From assembly GCF_026212465.1 (NCBI RefSeq), contig NC_080057.1, positions 24,268,647 through 24,332,646 of the forward strand: 64,000 nt of DNA, written 5' to 3'. Every line of letters starts with the position of its first letter. Positions within the stretch are counted from its first letter, which is position 1. This document shows positions 11,311 to 24,562 of the stretch, one piece after another. The notes below the pieces were generated by a model. It was given only the letters and a program-made list of their open reading frames with translations. It was not told where the DNA came from and searched no databases. The position numbers and the translations under genes are program-made. This DNA comes from Amaranthus tricolor (lineage: Eukaryota > Streptophyta > Magnoliopsida > Caryophyllales > Amaranthaceae).

Positions 11311-14300
11311 ATGGCACACAGACACGTATATAATACATCGCAGATTTTTGATGCGGAGCCTGATCAACACTGGGATCCTGTTCATGCTGAAGATCCGTAC
11401 CTTCACTTTGGTAATAATGATTTAATTGTGTCTAAATTTCTCCATTGGAATTTTCCTCTAACCTTTATCAAAGTGATGGAATGTAGATATGAACATCTCA
11501 TTTGCATGGTATTTTGGGTTCTCTATTCACTTCTTAAGTATGCTACTGTTCTATTGATTACAACAAGCGTGTACTCCTTGAGTATACTCCGCCTTATTTT
11601 GATTTAGTAATTTAGCTTCCTAATTCACGTTTTGAATTCGCAAGTTACCCAAAATGGGCCAATAATAAAACCAAAACTGACCATTATTTGTTTGTCTCAA
11701 CATGTAATTTGCAATTTACCGGGTGATTAGCTATATACTCTCTCCGTCCCTCTCAATTTACCCATTTGTTAATTTAGTCATCCCAGTGAATATACCCCAT
11801 TTCTATTTTTGGACATGGTCTCACAACTTTAACACTACTTTACTCTGTATTTTCTCTTATTTCTAAATAACCCCACCACTTTTAACGGTTTAAACCTCTA
11901 CACTTTAACTTTTTAATCCCAGTCCCATTTTTGATTGGGGCAAAATGACTGTGACCGAGGAGTAGGTAACGCGGGTCTAAGCCTTGTGCCTTTGTCTTTT
12001 AAGAGTAAGTGATTCTGTAAATGGATGCTCAAATATAGGCACAGTTATGCAGGGATTACTATTATGTATTTTGTCTATAAATGAAGTATCGTTTGATGTA
12101 CTCTTTTCTGATCTCTGCCTTTTCTCTTTCCTTCTAATATGATCACATTGAATTGCAGCCAGAACCAGTTCTTCGGAGAGTGTCCCTACATTTCGTTCTT
12201 TGGAAAATGGACCAGCGGATCGAGCTCATTATGTTTCTCCATGGAATACTGCAAGATTGAATGTGTACCCTTTGTCAGGCCAGATGGTCAATGCACCACA
12301 TTATCAACCAGAAACTTCTGATCTTTCTTGTGATTCTATACATCCATCTGCTACTGGAAATGTCTTTATGATTCCAGAAAATCATGTTCACCATCCACCC
12401 GCAAACTATGGAGTTGAATGCAATTTCTTCGATCTTACAATGGGAAATGGAATGGGTCCATACAAAAGGAAAAGCCCCGGGATCCCTGCTATCACTGAGA
12501 GGGGCAGCTCTAGCAGATACTATTGTACCGGTAGTTCATCGAATGTCTCCTCATCATCAGATCCCCGGCAGGAAAAAACAACATTGGATACTCAAAATAA
12601 TCATTGGGAGGCTATGGCTATTCCTACCAGTTATCGAGCCAATCAACTGCCTATTGGAGGTGAAACTTCCCTGAGGAATGTGAGAAGTCGATCCGCATTA
12701 GACTTGGAATCTGATGTCTTTAGGCCTCATCTCCAAGCAAATCATCCACTCCGTGATAGTTCGAGCAGACTTCTAGTTGATCATTCTGAAACAGTTGATA
12801 CGAATCAAAATTCTAGTGTTCCTTTGCCGGAATGGGCGCCTATCCATGTGCCCAACGCTCCTATCGGTAGGACTGTAGTCTCGAGTAGCTTAAATCATGA
12901 GAGTAATCACTTTTTTGCTGGAAGCAGCATGGCGAATTCTTCTGGAGAATTTGCCAACAGAAATTCTCTTACCCAAAATTTGCATCCTACTCCGTCCCAT
13001 ACGAGGGGTGTTCGTAGTAGCTATTCTCACAGATCCGCTCCTAATGGTAGAATTGGAATGGGCAATTTACGTATGACCCATGTGGTTCCGTCTGATGACA
13101 GCCTTCAATTACTGGGAGAGAATCATCCCACAAGACATCCAAGACCATTTGGTCCCCTAGGATGGCGCAATGGTGACAGGAGTGGTAGATCTAGGTTGTC
13201 CTCGGAGAGATACCGTTTGCTTTCTGAAGATGCTGGTGCACATAATCGATTGACACCTGAGGTATGTAATTTGAATTCTTTTTACTTGTGATTGTTTCCC
13301 ATTTTCCATTCAACTTCATATCGATGATGGGACTAGTTTTTCCAAGGTTATGGGTCGTTAATGGGGGTGCATTAGTGTGGACTCTGATATGATCATACTC
13401 ATGTTGTGATTTTTCGAGTTATGGAGTTTTAATGATGGTGAAGTAGGGCCTTGGGTCAAATCCTACTGATTCTTTATCTTAAAATTTGATATTAAAATCA
13501 GTGAAATTGATTTATGGAAATTTAAATAGACAAAGTAGAAGTCACATTTTCCTATTTTCATTGTTACAAGCTTTTGATCCATTTTAAGACCAGTTTGACA
13601 CAAAACTCTACTGATGGATACAATCTTAAAGCTGGTGTACGGACAACATTTCTCCTCTGAAGTTTAATTGGCCGGCTGCTAGATTCTAATTCTGAGTCTC
13701 CTAATAAAAACTGTTTAATGCTATTGGAGCAAAGCTTGCTGGCTATCTAGCTCAGTGTCACATGATTCTCTAATCTCCTTGCGAATCGCGAATTATGGTC
13801 AATTTTGGGCTATTCTTGGGCAAACTTGAGCGAATCACGATTTCAAAAGGCGAATTAGCTAGCGAATCATTTTACACTGATCTAGCTGTTTGAAAATTCC
13901 TATGTTTTTGGATTAGTAAAGGGGGAGGCTGATCCCTACTCGTTTAAATGTATAATGTAGCACTCTTAGCACATTGTATATTACATACTATTGATGAAAC
14001 CATAGCTTTTCATGATTAATATCAGATTTGAGTTTTACGAATACTTCCCAGGAGTGTAGTTCAATGCATGGAAATATTCTGTTCCCGGACTTGCCAGAAT
14101 TTCCTGAAGCACGTTTTTGAGGAGCTTTATTTTGCTCTTGTCCATGGATTTACATTCATTATGTGTGTTTTTTTGTTCTTATATGCTTAATGGGTGTGGA
14201 ATAATTAATTTATTTTCTGAATTGTTTTGTGGAACGGGAGGTGGTAACCGATGAGTAAACCCTAAAGATGAAAATTGCATTTTTGATCATCTAGTATTTG

Positions 14301-15926
14301 TTTCAACCAGTCTCCTGAGAGACCGTCTTTCAAGTCCAACCCACTAAAGCTTAATTCCTACTCTTACACTATATTTTCTTTTATAGGCCGACCTAATTAG
14401 ATATGGTCACTCAAAGGAATTTGTGATTTTGTTTTACTATGGTGTCCTTTATTTTCCATGATGGAGGGAGGGAATCAGGGATTGTTAAACCCCTCGGTTT
14501 TCATTTGAACATACGGTGTTATTGAAAATTCTATGCCAAGGCCCCGTGTTTGATTTGATTTGATTTGGTTTTCAGGGTCTGATGATTATCGACCGTTCTC
14601 TATATGGTTCAAGGAACTTTTTGGATCAACATCGAGATATGAGGCTAGACGTTGACAACATGAGTTATGAGGTTGGTAAAAATATTTATAAAAATGGGGG
14701 ATTCAATGAAATGAGAAGGATGAGACTTTTGTGCATCTGTTTGGAATGAGACTCGTCTGCATCTTTTTGCAATGTAGTATGCTTATTTTAGTAACTGAAC
14801 GTTATTTTGAGCCGGAGGAATCTTTGGCCGCATCCTTCTTTATGGGTATGGGTTGCTGTCTTCCTTCCCTCCCTAGACCCCACTCATAGTCCTTATGAGT
14901 AGGATATACTGGGTATGATGATGATGACAATTAGCTCAATAAACACGTACTTGTACACGATTCTGATAAACGAAGTTGCACTTATGTGTTACGTTTGAAA
15001 ATAGACTCACATATCTTGTCAAAAATACGCGAGCAATTCTTCTCACCCTTCTATTTTAAGTGCCTTCGCATGACCTTTATGTGTGTGTTTTTGGAGAGGG
15101 TCCTAACTTATTGCTGTGTGCAGGAACTACTTGCTCTTGGAGAAAGAATCGGAAGTGTAAACGTTGGGTTGCGTGAAAACGAGTTGCCCAAATGTCTGAC
15201 AGAGACAGTATACTGTTCATCAGATCAGGCTCAGGAAGAAGGAAGATGTGTAATATGTCTGGTATTGTTCTGTTTCAAACCCTTAACTTTTGTGCAGCAT
15301 TTCGACATTTTAGAAATTCCGTACCATTGCTGAACACAAGCACACATATTTCCTGATGTTGGAATCTGATATTTGAACCAGTCTATGTCACCCTTGAAAA
15401 CTCCGGAAAAAAAGAGCATAAATTGTTTACAGGATTTGATAGAGTAGAGTAACACATTCGTTCCCTTGCATTTTAGAGGATTTTAGTGTCGAGAGAGTTA
15501 ACTCAATCGGACGGATGAGTAAGTATAGTTAAAAATCATGTTTACAATCAAGGGTGTTGTATACAACACAAAACCCGTCACCCTTCCTAAACGGGAACCT
15601 TTCTAACGACTTAACGGTAATATATTGGATAATTGACTAGTCCCTAGGAAACCCAAGTTTTTAGCTAAACAAGTTTCTAGGTTGTCTCTCGAGTATCATT
15701 TCGGTTTTTGCATGTCTTTGTTTTTCAAACAATCGTTTCAAACGCTAATGAATGAAGACGTTCCCGGTTATGACAGGAGGAATACAAGCATATGGATGAT
15801 GTCGGAACGCTTAAAGCTTGTGGTCACGATTATCATGTCGGCTGCATCAAAAAATGGTTATCAATGAAGAATATATGTCCAATCTGCAAAGGCTCAGCCT
15901 TGCCAGATAGTGTAAAGGAGACATGA
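11311..15926 (+). CDS. RING-H2 E3 ubiquitin ligase, MBR/ZFP1-like
   Basis: This is a probable E3 ligase that transfers ubiquitin from an E2 to unknown substrates. Five exons join in frame: 11311-11410, 12159-13261, 14576-14671, 15124-15261 and 15777-15926, giving about 528 residues. The first three-quarters are low-complexity, rich in Ser, Asn, Pro and His, and likely disordered. A conserved helix-like block (MRLDVDNMSYEELLALGERI) precedes the C-terminal RING. The zinc ligands are visible in order: CVIC, then CGHDYH, then CIKKW, then CPIC, a C3H2C3 (RING-H2) pattern. This architecture matches the plant family that includes MBR1/MBR2, HIP1 and ZFP1-type ligases; which subgroup is uncertain. 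The RING is split by the last intron just after its first two cysteines. No broken motif was seen. Confidence 0.9.
11736..11964. mobile_element. Stowaway-like MITE in intron 1 of the RING gene
   Basis: The left end reads TACTCTCTCCGTCCCTCTC and the right end reads GACCGAGGAGTA, which are imperfect inverted ends of the CTCCCTCCGTCCC type. TA dinucleotides flank them. The interior (CAATTTACCCATTTG; GATTGGGGCAAAATG) is also inverted between the two sides. It is non-coding. Confidence 0.65.
14308..14425. repeat. MITE-like element, GAGACGGTCTCTC family (degenerate copy)
   Basis: The copy contains CTCCTGAGAGACCGTCTTTC at the left, AGGCCGACCTAATTAG in the interior and ATGGTCACTCAAAGGAATTT at the right. 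It lies in the RING gene's intron before exon 3. Confidence 0.45.
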
Positions 15927-17589
15927 GCTGAAGCTGCATAATCCTACTTATGTTGTAATCCATTCTTTGTAAATATGTCGCTCACACATGTAAAACTACT
16001 ACTTTCCTCAATGATGGAATCTCATTTAGGTTTTTTATTTGATCAAAAACAAATGACACTAGTTTTTAAGTGTTTGCCAATGTTAATTTGTTTTTCTTAT
16101 TAATTGAGTTCTTGGCTTTCTTGGTGTTGGCTCGAGTAGGCCGACCCGCTCCAACGCCTAGTTGATTCCCTCGAATCGGATCTGGGTCCTTACAAATTAC
16201 GAGGAAGGTAACGGGGGTACCATCCGAGCAACGATGAGTACTCACCAATAAAAGGATAACAAGGCCGAATAAAGAAAATCTTAAAAGAATTTTATAAAAG
16301 AAGTAACGTTAAGATGTGCAAGTTAGAAGGAAAAATTGTCAAAAATTACTATTAAAAATACTGTTTGTCAAAAACTATCTTTAATATATTTTTTTTTTAT
16401 ATTCTAGAGTAGGTTAGAGAATCTCTACAAGTGAGGGGAGAAATAATTAATTTTTTTTAAGTGATAATAATTAAAATTTTATTGCAAGATGAATTCATGA
16501 ATCTCTATATTTGACATTTATATTTGAGTCATTTTTCCTTAACAAACAAAAACAAATATATACATTATTGTGTACTTTAGTACAAAGACCCACCTAATCC
16601 ACTCAAATTCAAGTGATAAAAGAAGTAAAAGTGATATCCATTATGTTGAAGATAATTAACTATTACTATGTCTCAACTCTCAAGTGCTATGTCAATAAAC
16701 TTGTGGTGCAAAATGAACTCTTGAATAATGATGTATGATGCAATTACCATTACATAATACAAACTCTTCAATAACTTCTTTTAGCAACCAATTAAGTTGA
16801 AACCTTTCAAAATTAAATCTTGTGCCAAAGAATAAGTATTACTTTTTAGAAAAAATCTCGAATTTTAAAGTTTGAAACTTATACAGCTCTCTCCTTTTCT
16901 TAGCCTACTTTGTAATTAGAAAAGTTGTTACTTCCTTTTGGTTCAAAATTGCAGAGTTTTAGAGCATGTTTGGCAAATGGTTGTTAGCGAGAAATATTGG
17001 CTAAGCTAGTTGTTTAAACCAATTGTTAAGAAGATGTTTGATAAAAATTACTTATTGACACTTGACTATTTATTAGAGAAAAATTAGGCTAAAAATAAAA
17101 AATCAATGAAAAAACTATAAATAATTTTTGATTTTAATTTAAAAATCATTAACCAAATATTTTTTTGTTGTTGGACTAATAAAAAGTCAAAAGTGAACCA
17201 ATAAAAAAGTTAATTGCTCAACTGAGTAATTATAACTAAAATTTCCCATTAAAAAAAGTAGAACTAAAATTGTGTCAAAAACTCAAATTACGGCGTGGTG
17301 ATGAATGCCTAATGATGATTGACAAGGCAGTCCATTTCAAGTAAAGAAAGTGTAGCATTAGCCATTAACATTGTGTAAGTGGAAATGGAATTAATTACAC
17401 AACTTTTTGACATTTTATAAGAGGTTGTAAAAATTCCCCACTAAATTACTACCAATAAAATAAGCCAAACAGTTCTGGCCAATTTCAACCAAGAACCAAT
17501 TGCAATTAGACCGTTCAAAACATTTAATGTTCAACAAGTCTTGTATGAGACTGACCCACATTGAGACTAGTCCAAATCAACCCATCCTC

Positions 17590-17830
17590 TAATTGATCTC
17601 TTTTTAAGTTGTTAGTTATTAAGGTTATAAGTGAATATTTTCAAAGTATAAAAAATAATCACTTTAAAATTATAAGCGATTAAATTAATATAATAATTTG
17701 TAACTATAAAATTATAAGTGATCTTTTTAAGATTGTAAGTGATCACTTTATGGTTATAATTGTTTTCTTTATGACTATAAAAATTGATCCCTTTGAAACT
17801 GTAAGTGATCACTTTAGCGGACCCAATAGA
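17590..17830. repeat. Degenerate array, AAAATTATAAGTGATCACTTT-like units
   Basis: Imperfect units built around 'TATAAGTGATCACTTTA' recur about six to eight times. The short palindrome AGTGATCACT is retained in several of them. The unit differs from that of the arrays at 5640 and 37145. Confidence 0.55.
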
Positions 17831-18489
17831 AATTATTTCACTATGATATCGTCTCTTTACATTTATTTTTAATGTTAAAATATGATATTGGATAGTAAGA
17901 AAAAAGTGCATTTTGGGTGGTGATCCCAAGCGAATACTTGAAAAGAATAATTTTTTTTTATAAAAAAAAGCAACCTTTTAAAAACAGCAAGTAATTATTT
18001 AGCTGATTTTAAATAATTTGGCTGTTATTAACAACGAATCACTTCTTTACCGCAACGCAACAACACTTATTTCAAAAAATAATTTATTTATAAATTTTTC
18101 ATTAAAAAACATTATTTTTTCAAATGGTCATCCAAAGCCGCAGTAATGAACCGAAAGTATGATTTGGCTTAATGGGATTGGCAACTTAGCAATTGCGATT
18201 GTGGAGGCAATGAAATAGTCCTATAATTATAAAAGCCCATTAATTAAGTCAACTTATTAAGCCCATTATTACTATTATTGCTCCATTATCATATTAATTT
18301 ATTTCATATTATACCTAGTCAACTATATCCTAAACACAATTTAGTAAATTAAAAATTAAATCATTACGAAAAGAAACCTAGTATTTTTAGGTTACAATAT
18401 TATTAAATAACAAAAAGATAATTAATATTAGTGAGACTTAATTTTTTATGTCAAGTTAAAATAAGTTCCACATTTTTAGATATGGGCTT

Positions 18490-18690
18490 GGTTCGAGCTG
18501 GTCTCTTTAAGTGACGTAACTCAAACCCAACTCATTAAAATTAATGTCTACTTTTAATATCGTAAATGTCTAGTTACATGTTACATTATTTTTAATGTCT
18601 ACTTACAATATTTTTAAAAATATATGATGGTCCGTCCCAATTAGAGATGGTCTCTCAAAGAGACCTTATCTCACAAAAATTTGTGTTGTC
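18490..18690. repeat. MITE-like element, GAGACGGTCTCTC family (decayed)
   Basis: GGTCTCTTTAAGTGACG at the left and ATGGTCTCTCAAAGAGACC...CACAAAAATTTGTG at the right match the family ends. The interior differs from the better copies. Confidence 0.4.
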
Positions 18691-18824
18691 CTTAATATAT
18701 CCTTTCTCCTCGGCCTACTCCGTTAAAAAAAAATAATGTTAAAGATATAGTATTACTTACTTACCCTTAATTTTTTGAAATTTTAAAATAATTATATTTA
18801 TAATTTTATTTAATTAAGTGTACC

Positions 18825-18834
18825 CTATAAATAG
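18825..18834 (+). promoter_or_regulatory. Probable TATA box of peroxidase A
   Basis: CTATAAATAG lies 114 bases before the start codon. This spacing is compatible with transcription starting near 18860 and a leader of about 90 bases. It is assigned from motif and position only. Confidence 0.6.
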
Positions 18835-18947
18835 CTGGATTTGTTATTGGAAATCAAGCCTAATAATCAGGTAAATTGTTACTAAAAACCCTAATATTGG
18901 GTATTTAAAAGGCAAAGTTCTACAAACCAAATACAAGTTCATTCAAG

Positions 18948-21900
18948 ATGTCAATTCGCTGCTTTTTGTGCTCTCTCTTGTTACTAATACAATTTTACCA
19001 TGGTACACTTTTCTCTCATCTATACTTTTCTTCATTGCTATCAATTATTTTAATTCATATACTCGATTTTATGTTATTGTGTTTTAAGGTTTTGACGTTG
19101 CTGTACAAAAATAAATAAATTTTTCTTATTTAAAAATTTGCAAATTTGAATCATGTTAATTTTGTTTTTTTGAAATACTTATAACTAATAGTGACATATT
19201 ATTAAAAATGCCACTATCAGTTATAAACTACAAAATAAATATTAAGTATTATCGATCATTTAAGTTATATTTGTATGTTTTTATGAAAAATTTCTATTCT
19301 ATCTCTTATAATGCTATTTTAGTTGCAATTTTTTTCACTTTCTATCAACCAATCTAAAATTATTATTTATAATTATCTCTTGGTTTTGGTAAAAAAAAAA
19401 TTTATCATTAGTTTTTTAAACATAAAATAACATATTTTTTCCCTACATGTTAAATTGAGAATGAATAAATTGGATTCGAATTTTTTCTTAATTGATTTTG
19501 ATCTAATGAAATTTTGTAATTTATGGTAAAAGGAAATCTTTGGTATAGTCGTAGAGGATATTAGGGTAACCTTAGAAACAATATAATCCTATATGATAGG
19601 AAGAAATTCTTCATATTTTAAAAAGTTTTAATTTTTATTTGGTTGAAATATGATTTCTTTTATAGAATAACTGATAAATATTTTCTAGAAAATAATTTTT
19701 TTCCAATTTTTTTTGTTTGATCATATTTCTTAACGCCAACTATTAGGAATATTAATATTGTTAGAGATTGTTTAGGAGCATTGTTAGGAAAATAATTTGT
19801 GTACATATCTTATCTAAGACCAACATTAACAATAAAGAATCCTATGCTAATTGTTTTAAAATTTAAAAAAGATAACTCGTTTCCGTTAGGGTTATGATAT
19901 ATAGATGTAACCCTAAAAGTTATAATTAAAATGAAATTAAATGGAAAATTATTTCTGTCAAAAATCGGAGGATTCCTTATTATTTTTGACCGAACACAAT
20001 CAATGAAATAGTATGATGAGGGGTACCTTAATAGAAGATACTATGAGTAGTAGGAATGCTGATGATGTTTGAAATTGCTATCTAGTTCATGCATTTTTAA
20101 GTTCTGATAAAGCTCTTCAAAATAGGCCGGAGAGGGGTCTCTGATGGGCCCATCTGTGGTGATAGGCTGGTGGTCTCTGAGATCCTTTAGGGAACACTGT
20201 CACCCTCGAGGTGGTCTCGAGGGGTGCCTTCAATGCCCAAGTCAATATAAATGTATAGCATAAATGTGATTAGTTTAAAAAGAGAGAGAATGTATGTCTT
20301 TTATTTTGGCCGATATGGTAAAAAATTACTTACCTACAAATGACCCAAGTGGGTATATATATAGAGAGCAAGAGTGAGGCATCCCCTAACCCTAGTGGGT
20401 GAATATATTTAGACCTAAGCCTTAATGATAAAACATACTATAAAATAGAGGCTTATTTTATGTACAACAAAAATTACCACAATATTGGTGTAGTTAATAT
20501 TTAATTAATCATTGATAATTTTTAACTCTTTTATATGATACAAATATCAAAATGTATTATGATCAAATTTCTTATAAGTCTGGCATTTGTAGATTTTTTT
20601 ATTTATTGCATACTAGAAGTATAATCATTAAATTTGGTATAAGAGAATTATTAATGAATATTTAAACGTATTTCGACAATAATTTAACTTTTAATTTTTT
20701 TGCCATCATCTCTGATGATATTAATACACGACCAGTTGCAAGCGATCAATTAGAGGTGAATTTTTACTCAGAGACATGTCCAAATGCTGAAACTAAAATC
20801 AAGGAAGAGGTTACAAAATTGTACCAAAAGCATGGAAATACTGCAGTTTCTTGGATTAGAAATCTCTTCCATGATTGCATGGTTAAGGTATAATCTGACG
20901 TATTCTTTCCTTTCAAAATCCTACGCATAAAAGAAATTATTAAATATTTTTAATAATAATAAGGTACTATTGTGTTTTTGCTAAATAATGATATTTTACG
21001 ATGGTTGTAGTCGTGTGATGCATCAATCTTACTAGACGAAAATAAAGCTAATGGTGTACAGACTGAAAAAACATCACAGAGAAATTTCGGGATGAGAAAT
21101 TTTAAGTACATAGACAACATCAAGGAGGCTATTGAGAATGAATGTCCATCAACTGTTTCTTGTGCTGATATCATTGCTCTTACTGCACGTGATGCTGTTG
21201 AACTGGTATGTCCACTAATCCATCGTATAATTTGATAGAATATATAATATATTTATGATTTTAACTTCTTTAATTAATTGTGTACGTATATGTATAATAG
21301 TTAGGTGGGCCACATATAGAAATGAAGACCGGACGAAGAGATAGCCTTGAAAGCCATGCATTAGAAGTTGAAGCTTACATACCTAACTTCAATGATTCAA
21401 TGTCATTTGTCTTATCTCGCTTCCAACAAATTGGCGTCGACACTGAAGCCACCGTTGCTCTTTTTGGTAACTACTGCTTGTTAAATTAGGCTGGACTTAT
21501 TGTGAGTGCCAGCACAATAACGGAAAAATACGAGGTGCATGCACTTCATAAGCCAAGAAAATATATACCATCCCGAAACCATATGGCAATGGGAAAAAGG
21601 ACTCCAATAACTTATGAAGTGCGTACACCATCTTTAATTTTGTCGATATGGGATAAACCATCCCAACACCCCCCTCACATGCGAACCCCCGTCAGGTTCA
21701 CATGTGGGAGTAATCAATTCGGTAGGAACGCCATTCTTCTCGGACCTACCATTTTTAATTTTTTGATCGAACCATCAGCTCTGATACTATGATAAATTAG
21801 ACTGGACTTATTGTAAATGCCAACACAATAACAGGGAAAAACGAGGTGCACACACTTCATAAGCCAAGGAAATATATACCATCCTAAAACCATATGGCAA

Positions 21901-23248
21901 TGGGAATAAGGGCTCCAATAACTTATAAGGTGTGCATACCATCTTTAGTTTTGTCGATATGGGATAAACCATCCAAACACTACAACATATTTTTTCATTT
22001 ACTTTTTACTTTTTTATTTACTACTACTAATATAGTATCAGAAGTCAATGTGACAAGAAGTCACGGGTTCGAATTTCAACCACCCCTCATTTAAAATGGA
22101 ATATTTAGCACTAGGTATGAGGAGGTTCTGTGTTGCATCCACACTTCTAGCCCAAAGAACTCTCGTGTGAGGGGGCTTATTAGAGTATATAACATATCTT
22201 GGGGCCTCAATCATCAGCTTAAACTTTTGGTTGAGATGGTTCCTTGGCAATATTTTTTCGTATAATATGTCATCATTAGTTGCAAGTATGTTAGAATGAA
22301 AGTAATACATATAATTGTCGATAATGTTTGTAATCGAGTTTATGCAAAGTTGGTTTTGTGCATGTTTTAAGTGATAATGTTTGAAATCGAGCTTATGCAA
22401 AGTTGGTTCTGTGCATGTGTTAAGTGATAGGCTTAGGCTCTAAAAGACCTCTTAAATTAACGCGTGTTAAATATTACTACTTTTGTTCATGTTTGTTTGT
22501 CCAGTGACAACTATAGAATTTTTGACTTTAGGAGTGAAAAATATAAATAGAATTGTTAAGGGATATGAAGTGTCTCTAATATTCTTTATTTTGGATAGTG
22601 TCTCTAATATTCTTTATGTCCACACCTTCACTTATTTTCTCTCACGTTTAATTAATCCTAATTCCTACGGACATAATTTAGTGGTCTCTATCAATTTCTT
22701 GATACTTATGTCAATTATTAGCGTTGCAATCTCTTAAGAGTAGAACGCAGGGAGTATATTGTTTTTGGATCAAACTATTTCTATATTGTAAATTATGCTC
22801 ACACTAACTTTTTTTTTTTCTTAATCTGCCACTGATTGCAGGGGCTCATTCCGTAGGAAGAGTGCATTGTGTAAATATAGTAAATCGACTATACCCGACC
22901 ACAGATCCGACCCTAGACCCAGACTACGCGGAGTACCTCAAAAGAAGATGCCCAACACCAATTCCAGACCCAAACAAAGTAGAATACGTAAGGAATGATC
23001 TAGAAACACCAATGGTGCTAGATAACATGTACTACAAGCACTTATTGAACAACCAAGGGCTTCTACTAGTTGACCAAGAACTAGCTACTCATTCTTCTAC
23101 TTTGCCCTTTGTTCAACAAATGGCTGCTGATAATGGCTACTTTCATGACCAATTTGCTAGAGCAATGCTCATAATGTCGGAAAATAACCCACTTACTGCT
23201 GATCAAGGCGATATTCGGATTGTTTGTTCCCGTTTAAATTCGAATTAA
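18948..23248 (+). CDS. PER21: Class III peroxidase A, PER21-like
   Basis: This is a secreted haem peroxidase (EC 1.11.1.7) that uses H2O2 to oxidise phenolics in the apoplast or wall. Five exons join in frame: 18948-19002, 20736-20887, 21011-21205, 21301-21466 and 22842-23248, giving 324 residues. A signal peptide covers about residues 1-20. The distal site is WIRNLFHDC (Arg60, His64) and the proximal haem ligand is in GAHSVGRVHC (His192). All eight cysteines expected for four disulfides are present, including CPNAE, HDC, SCDAS, ECPSTVSC, VHC, RCPTP and a final one near the C-terminus. NLFHDCMVKSCDAS, FGMRNFKY and the SVGRVHCVN block are typical of PER21 rather than of most class III enzymes. 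Introns 1 (1,733 bp) and 4 (1,375 bp) are swollen by repeats. It looks intact and is a tandem paralogue of the gene at 27000-31151. Confidence 0.93.
20130..20420. other. GC-richer insertion of unknown type in peroxidase A intron 1
   Basis: A block around 20120-20240 (CCGGAGAGGGGTCTCTGATG; GTCACCCTCGAGGTGGTCTC) is much richer in GC than the rest of the intron. It is followed by a TATATATAGAGAGCAAGAG stretch. This resembles the end of a retroelement, possibly an LTR with its own promoter. No ends or target duplications could be defined. Confidence 0.3.
21486..21790 (-). repeat. SINE-like element, minus orientation, copy 1 of tandem pair
   Basis: On the minus strand the head reads TAGTATCAGAGCTGATGG and then GGTTCGATC, resembling tRNA-derived A and B boxes. 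The body (CTTATTGTGAGTGCCAGCAC on the plus strand) recurs in the neighbouring copy. It lies in intron 4 of peroxidase A. Confidence 0.5.
21791..21985 (-). repeat. SINE-like element, truncated copy 2 of tandem pair
   Basis: This repeats about 190 bases of the preceding element with scattered changes: ACTTATTGTAAATGCCAACA, AACCATATGGCAATGGGA and TCGATATGGGATAAACCATC are all shared. The head end is missing. Confidence 0.6.
22031..22250 (+). repeat. SINE-like element in peroxidase A intron 4
   Basis: The head has TAGTATCAGAAG and CACGGGTTCGAATTTCAACC; the latter contains a good pol III B-box core, GGTTCGAAT. The body includes GTTGCATCCACACTTCTAGC and GAGTATATAACATATCTTGG. The tail is GGTTGAGATGGTTCCTTGGC. 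Relatives occur at 24485, 27600 (reverse), 30046, 30259 and 63677. Confidence 0.65.
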
Positions 23249-24484
23249 TTTAAGTATTATCTCTGTTTTGAAATTTTTATAACTGATTGTGATTCAATTA
23301 TAAATATAATCAAACGGACGAAGTATAGGTAGAGTAGATCGAATAAAAATTGATAAAGCTATAGTTTTAAGTTTTAAGTCTTTAAGAATCTTATTTTAGT
23401 TGGATATACGTTTGAGAATCTTGTTTTAGTTAATTATTATGGTAGTTTTTTTTAAGTGAATTATGTTAGTTTTTCATTATATAAAAGTTTGAGAATCTTA
23501 TTTTAGTTTATAGTCACCTTTTACTACAAATAATAAAATTTTTCTATCAATTAATTATTTCGTTAGTATTTGTGTCAAGTCAATATAATGCGAGTATTAT
23601 GGAACAGAGGTAGTATCACTTATTATGTCTTGTTTATTGTTATGATCTTTATGATTATTATTTTATAATGCGAGTATTATGGAAGAGAGGTAGTATCACT
23701 TTTTTTTTGCTCATATAATGTAAGTTAGTCTTGATTTTTATCTTGCATTGTCTTGTCGTGTCTTTTGTTTTGTCTTCCTTATATCTTTCTTTTCTTTTGC
23801 AAGTATTTCTCGAGTTGATGAACTCTTTGATCGTATTTTCCCTTTAAAAATGTAGTTTGTTGTCTTTTATCTTTCTCTAGAGAATGAACATAATTTCTAT
23901 GAGCGGGATAAGTTGGATATAATTATGATAATGATAATGATTCGACCAATTTCAAAATAACTCTACGAAAAAATTAAAATTAAATTTTCAAAATATTTAC
24001 ATATGGATAATAACTGAAATAAATTAACTCAATTTGAGATATTATGTCCAAAACCGAAAACACTCTTTACGTATACGTTTGAGAATCTTATCTTAATCGA
24101 TATTATGATGGTTTTTTCCACGGATATATTTTTCTATAAAGGAGTGGAAATTAGAGATTGAGAGTTTGCTTCGCAAACTATATAAGTTCTTTAATGTTAG
24201 ATAAGTCCAAAAATCATAAAGTCAAATAATTATATGTTAAAGGTGCTCTTTTAATCAGGTTAACGATCAATTTTTATTTTAAAGAAGTATATGGTAAAAT
24301 GTGCGATTTTAAAGAAATAATTTTAAATAAATATTTTATAAACTCATCAATTTATGCTTGTTTCAAACTTTTTTTTATGTATAATATAAAATAATTCATT
24401 TTGAAGATAAAATTCTACACTATTATGTACAATTTAAAGAGTAAAAAAAAAACAAATTATACTCTTATCACAAGAAGTTGTTGT

Positions 24485-24562
24485 TAGAGTATATAACATA
24501 TTGTAGGACATTAACCATCAATTTAAGCTTTTGATTGAGTTAATTACTTGACATGATATCAG
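24485..24562 (+). repeat. SINE-like element, partial
   Basis: GTTAGAGTATATAACATATT, followed by TTTAAGCTTTTGATTGAGTT and ATGATATCAGAGGC, matches the tail of the family at 22031-22250 joined to the start of another head. Confidence 0.5.

Larger units (their letters stand above)
15927..18947. other. Intergenic region between RING gene and peroxidase A
   Basis: The first part must contain the 3' UTR of the RING gene. The rest is AT-rich. It includes a degenerate tandem array at about 17590-17830, a decayed MITE-family copy at 18490-18690 and the promoter of peroxidase A. No gene was found. Confidence 0.6.
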
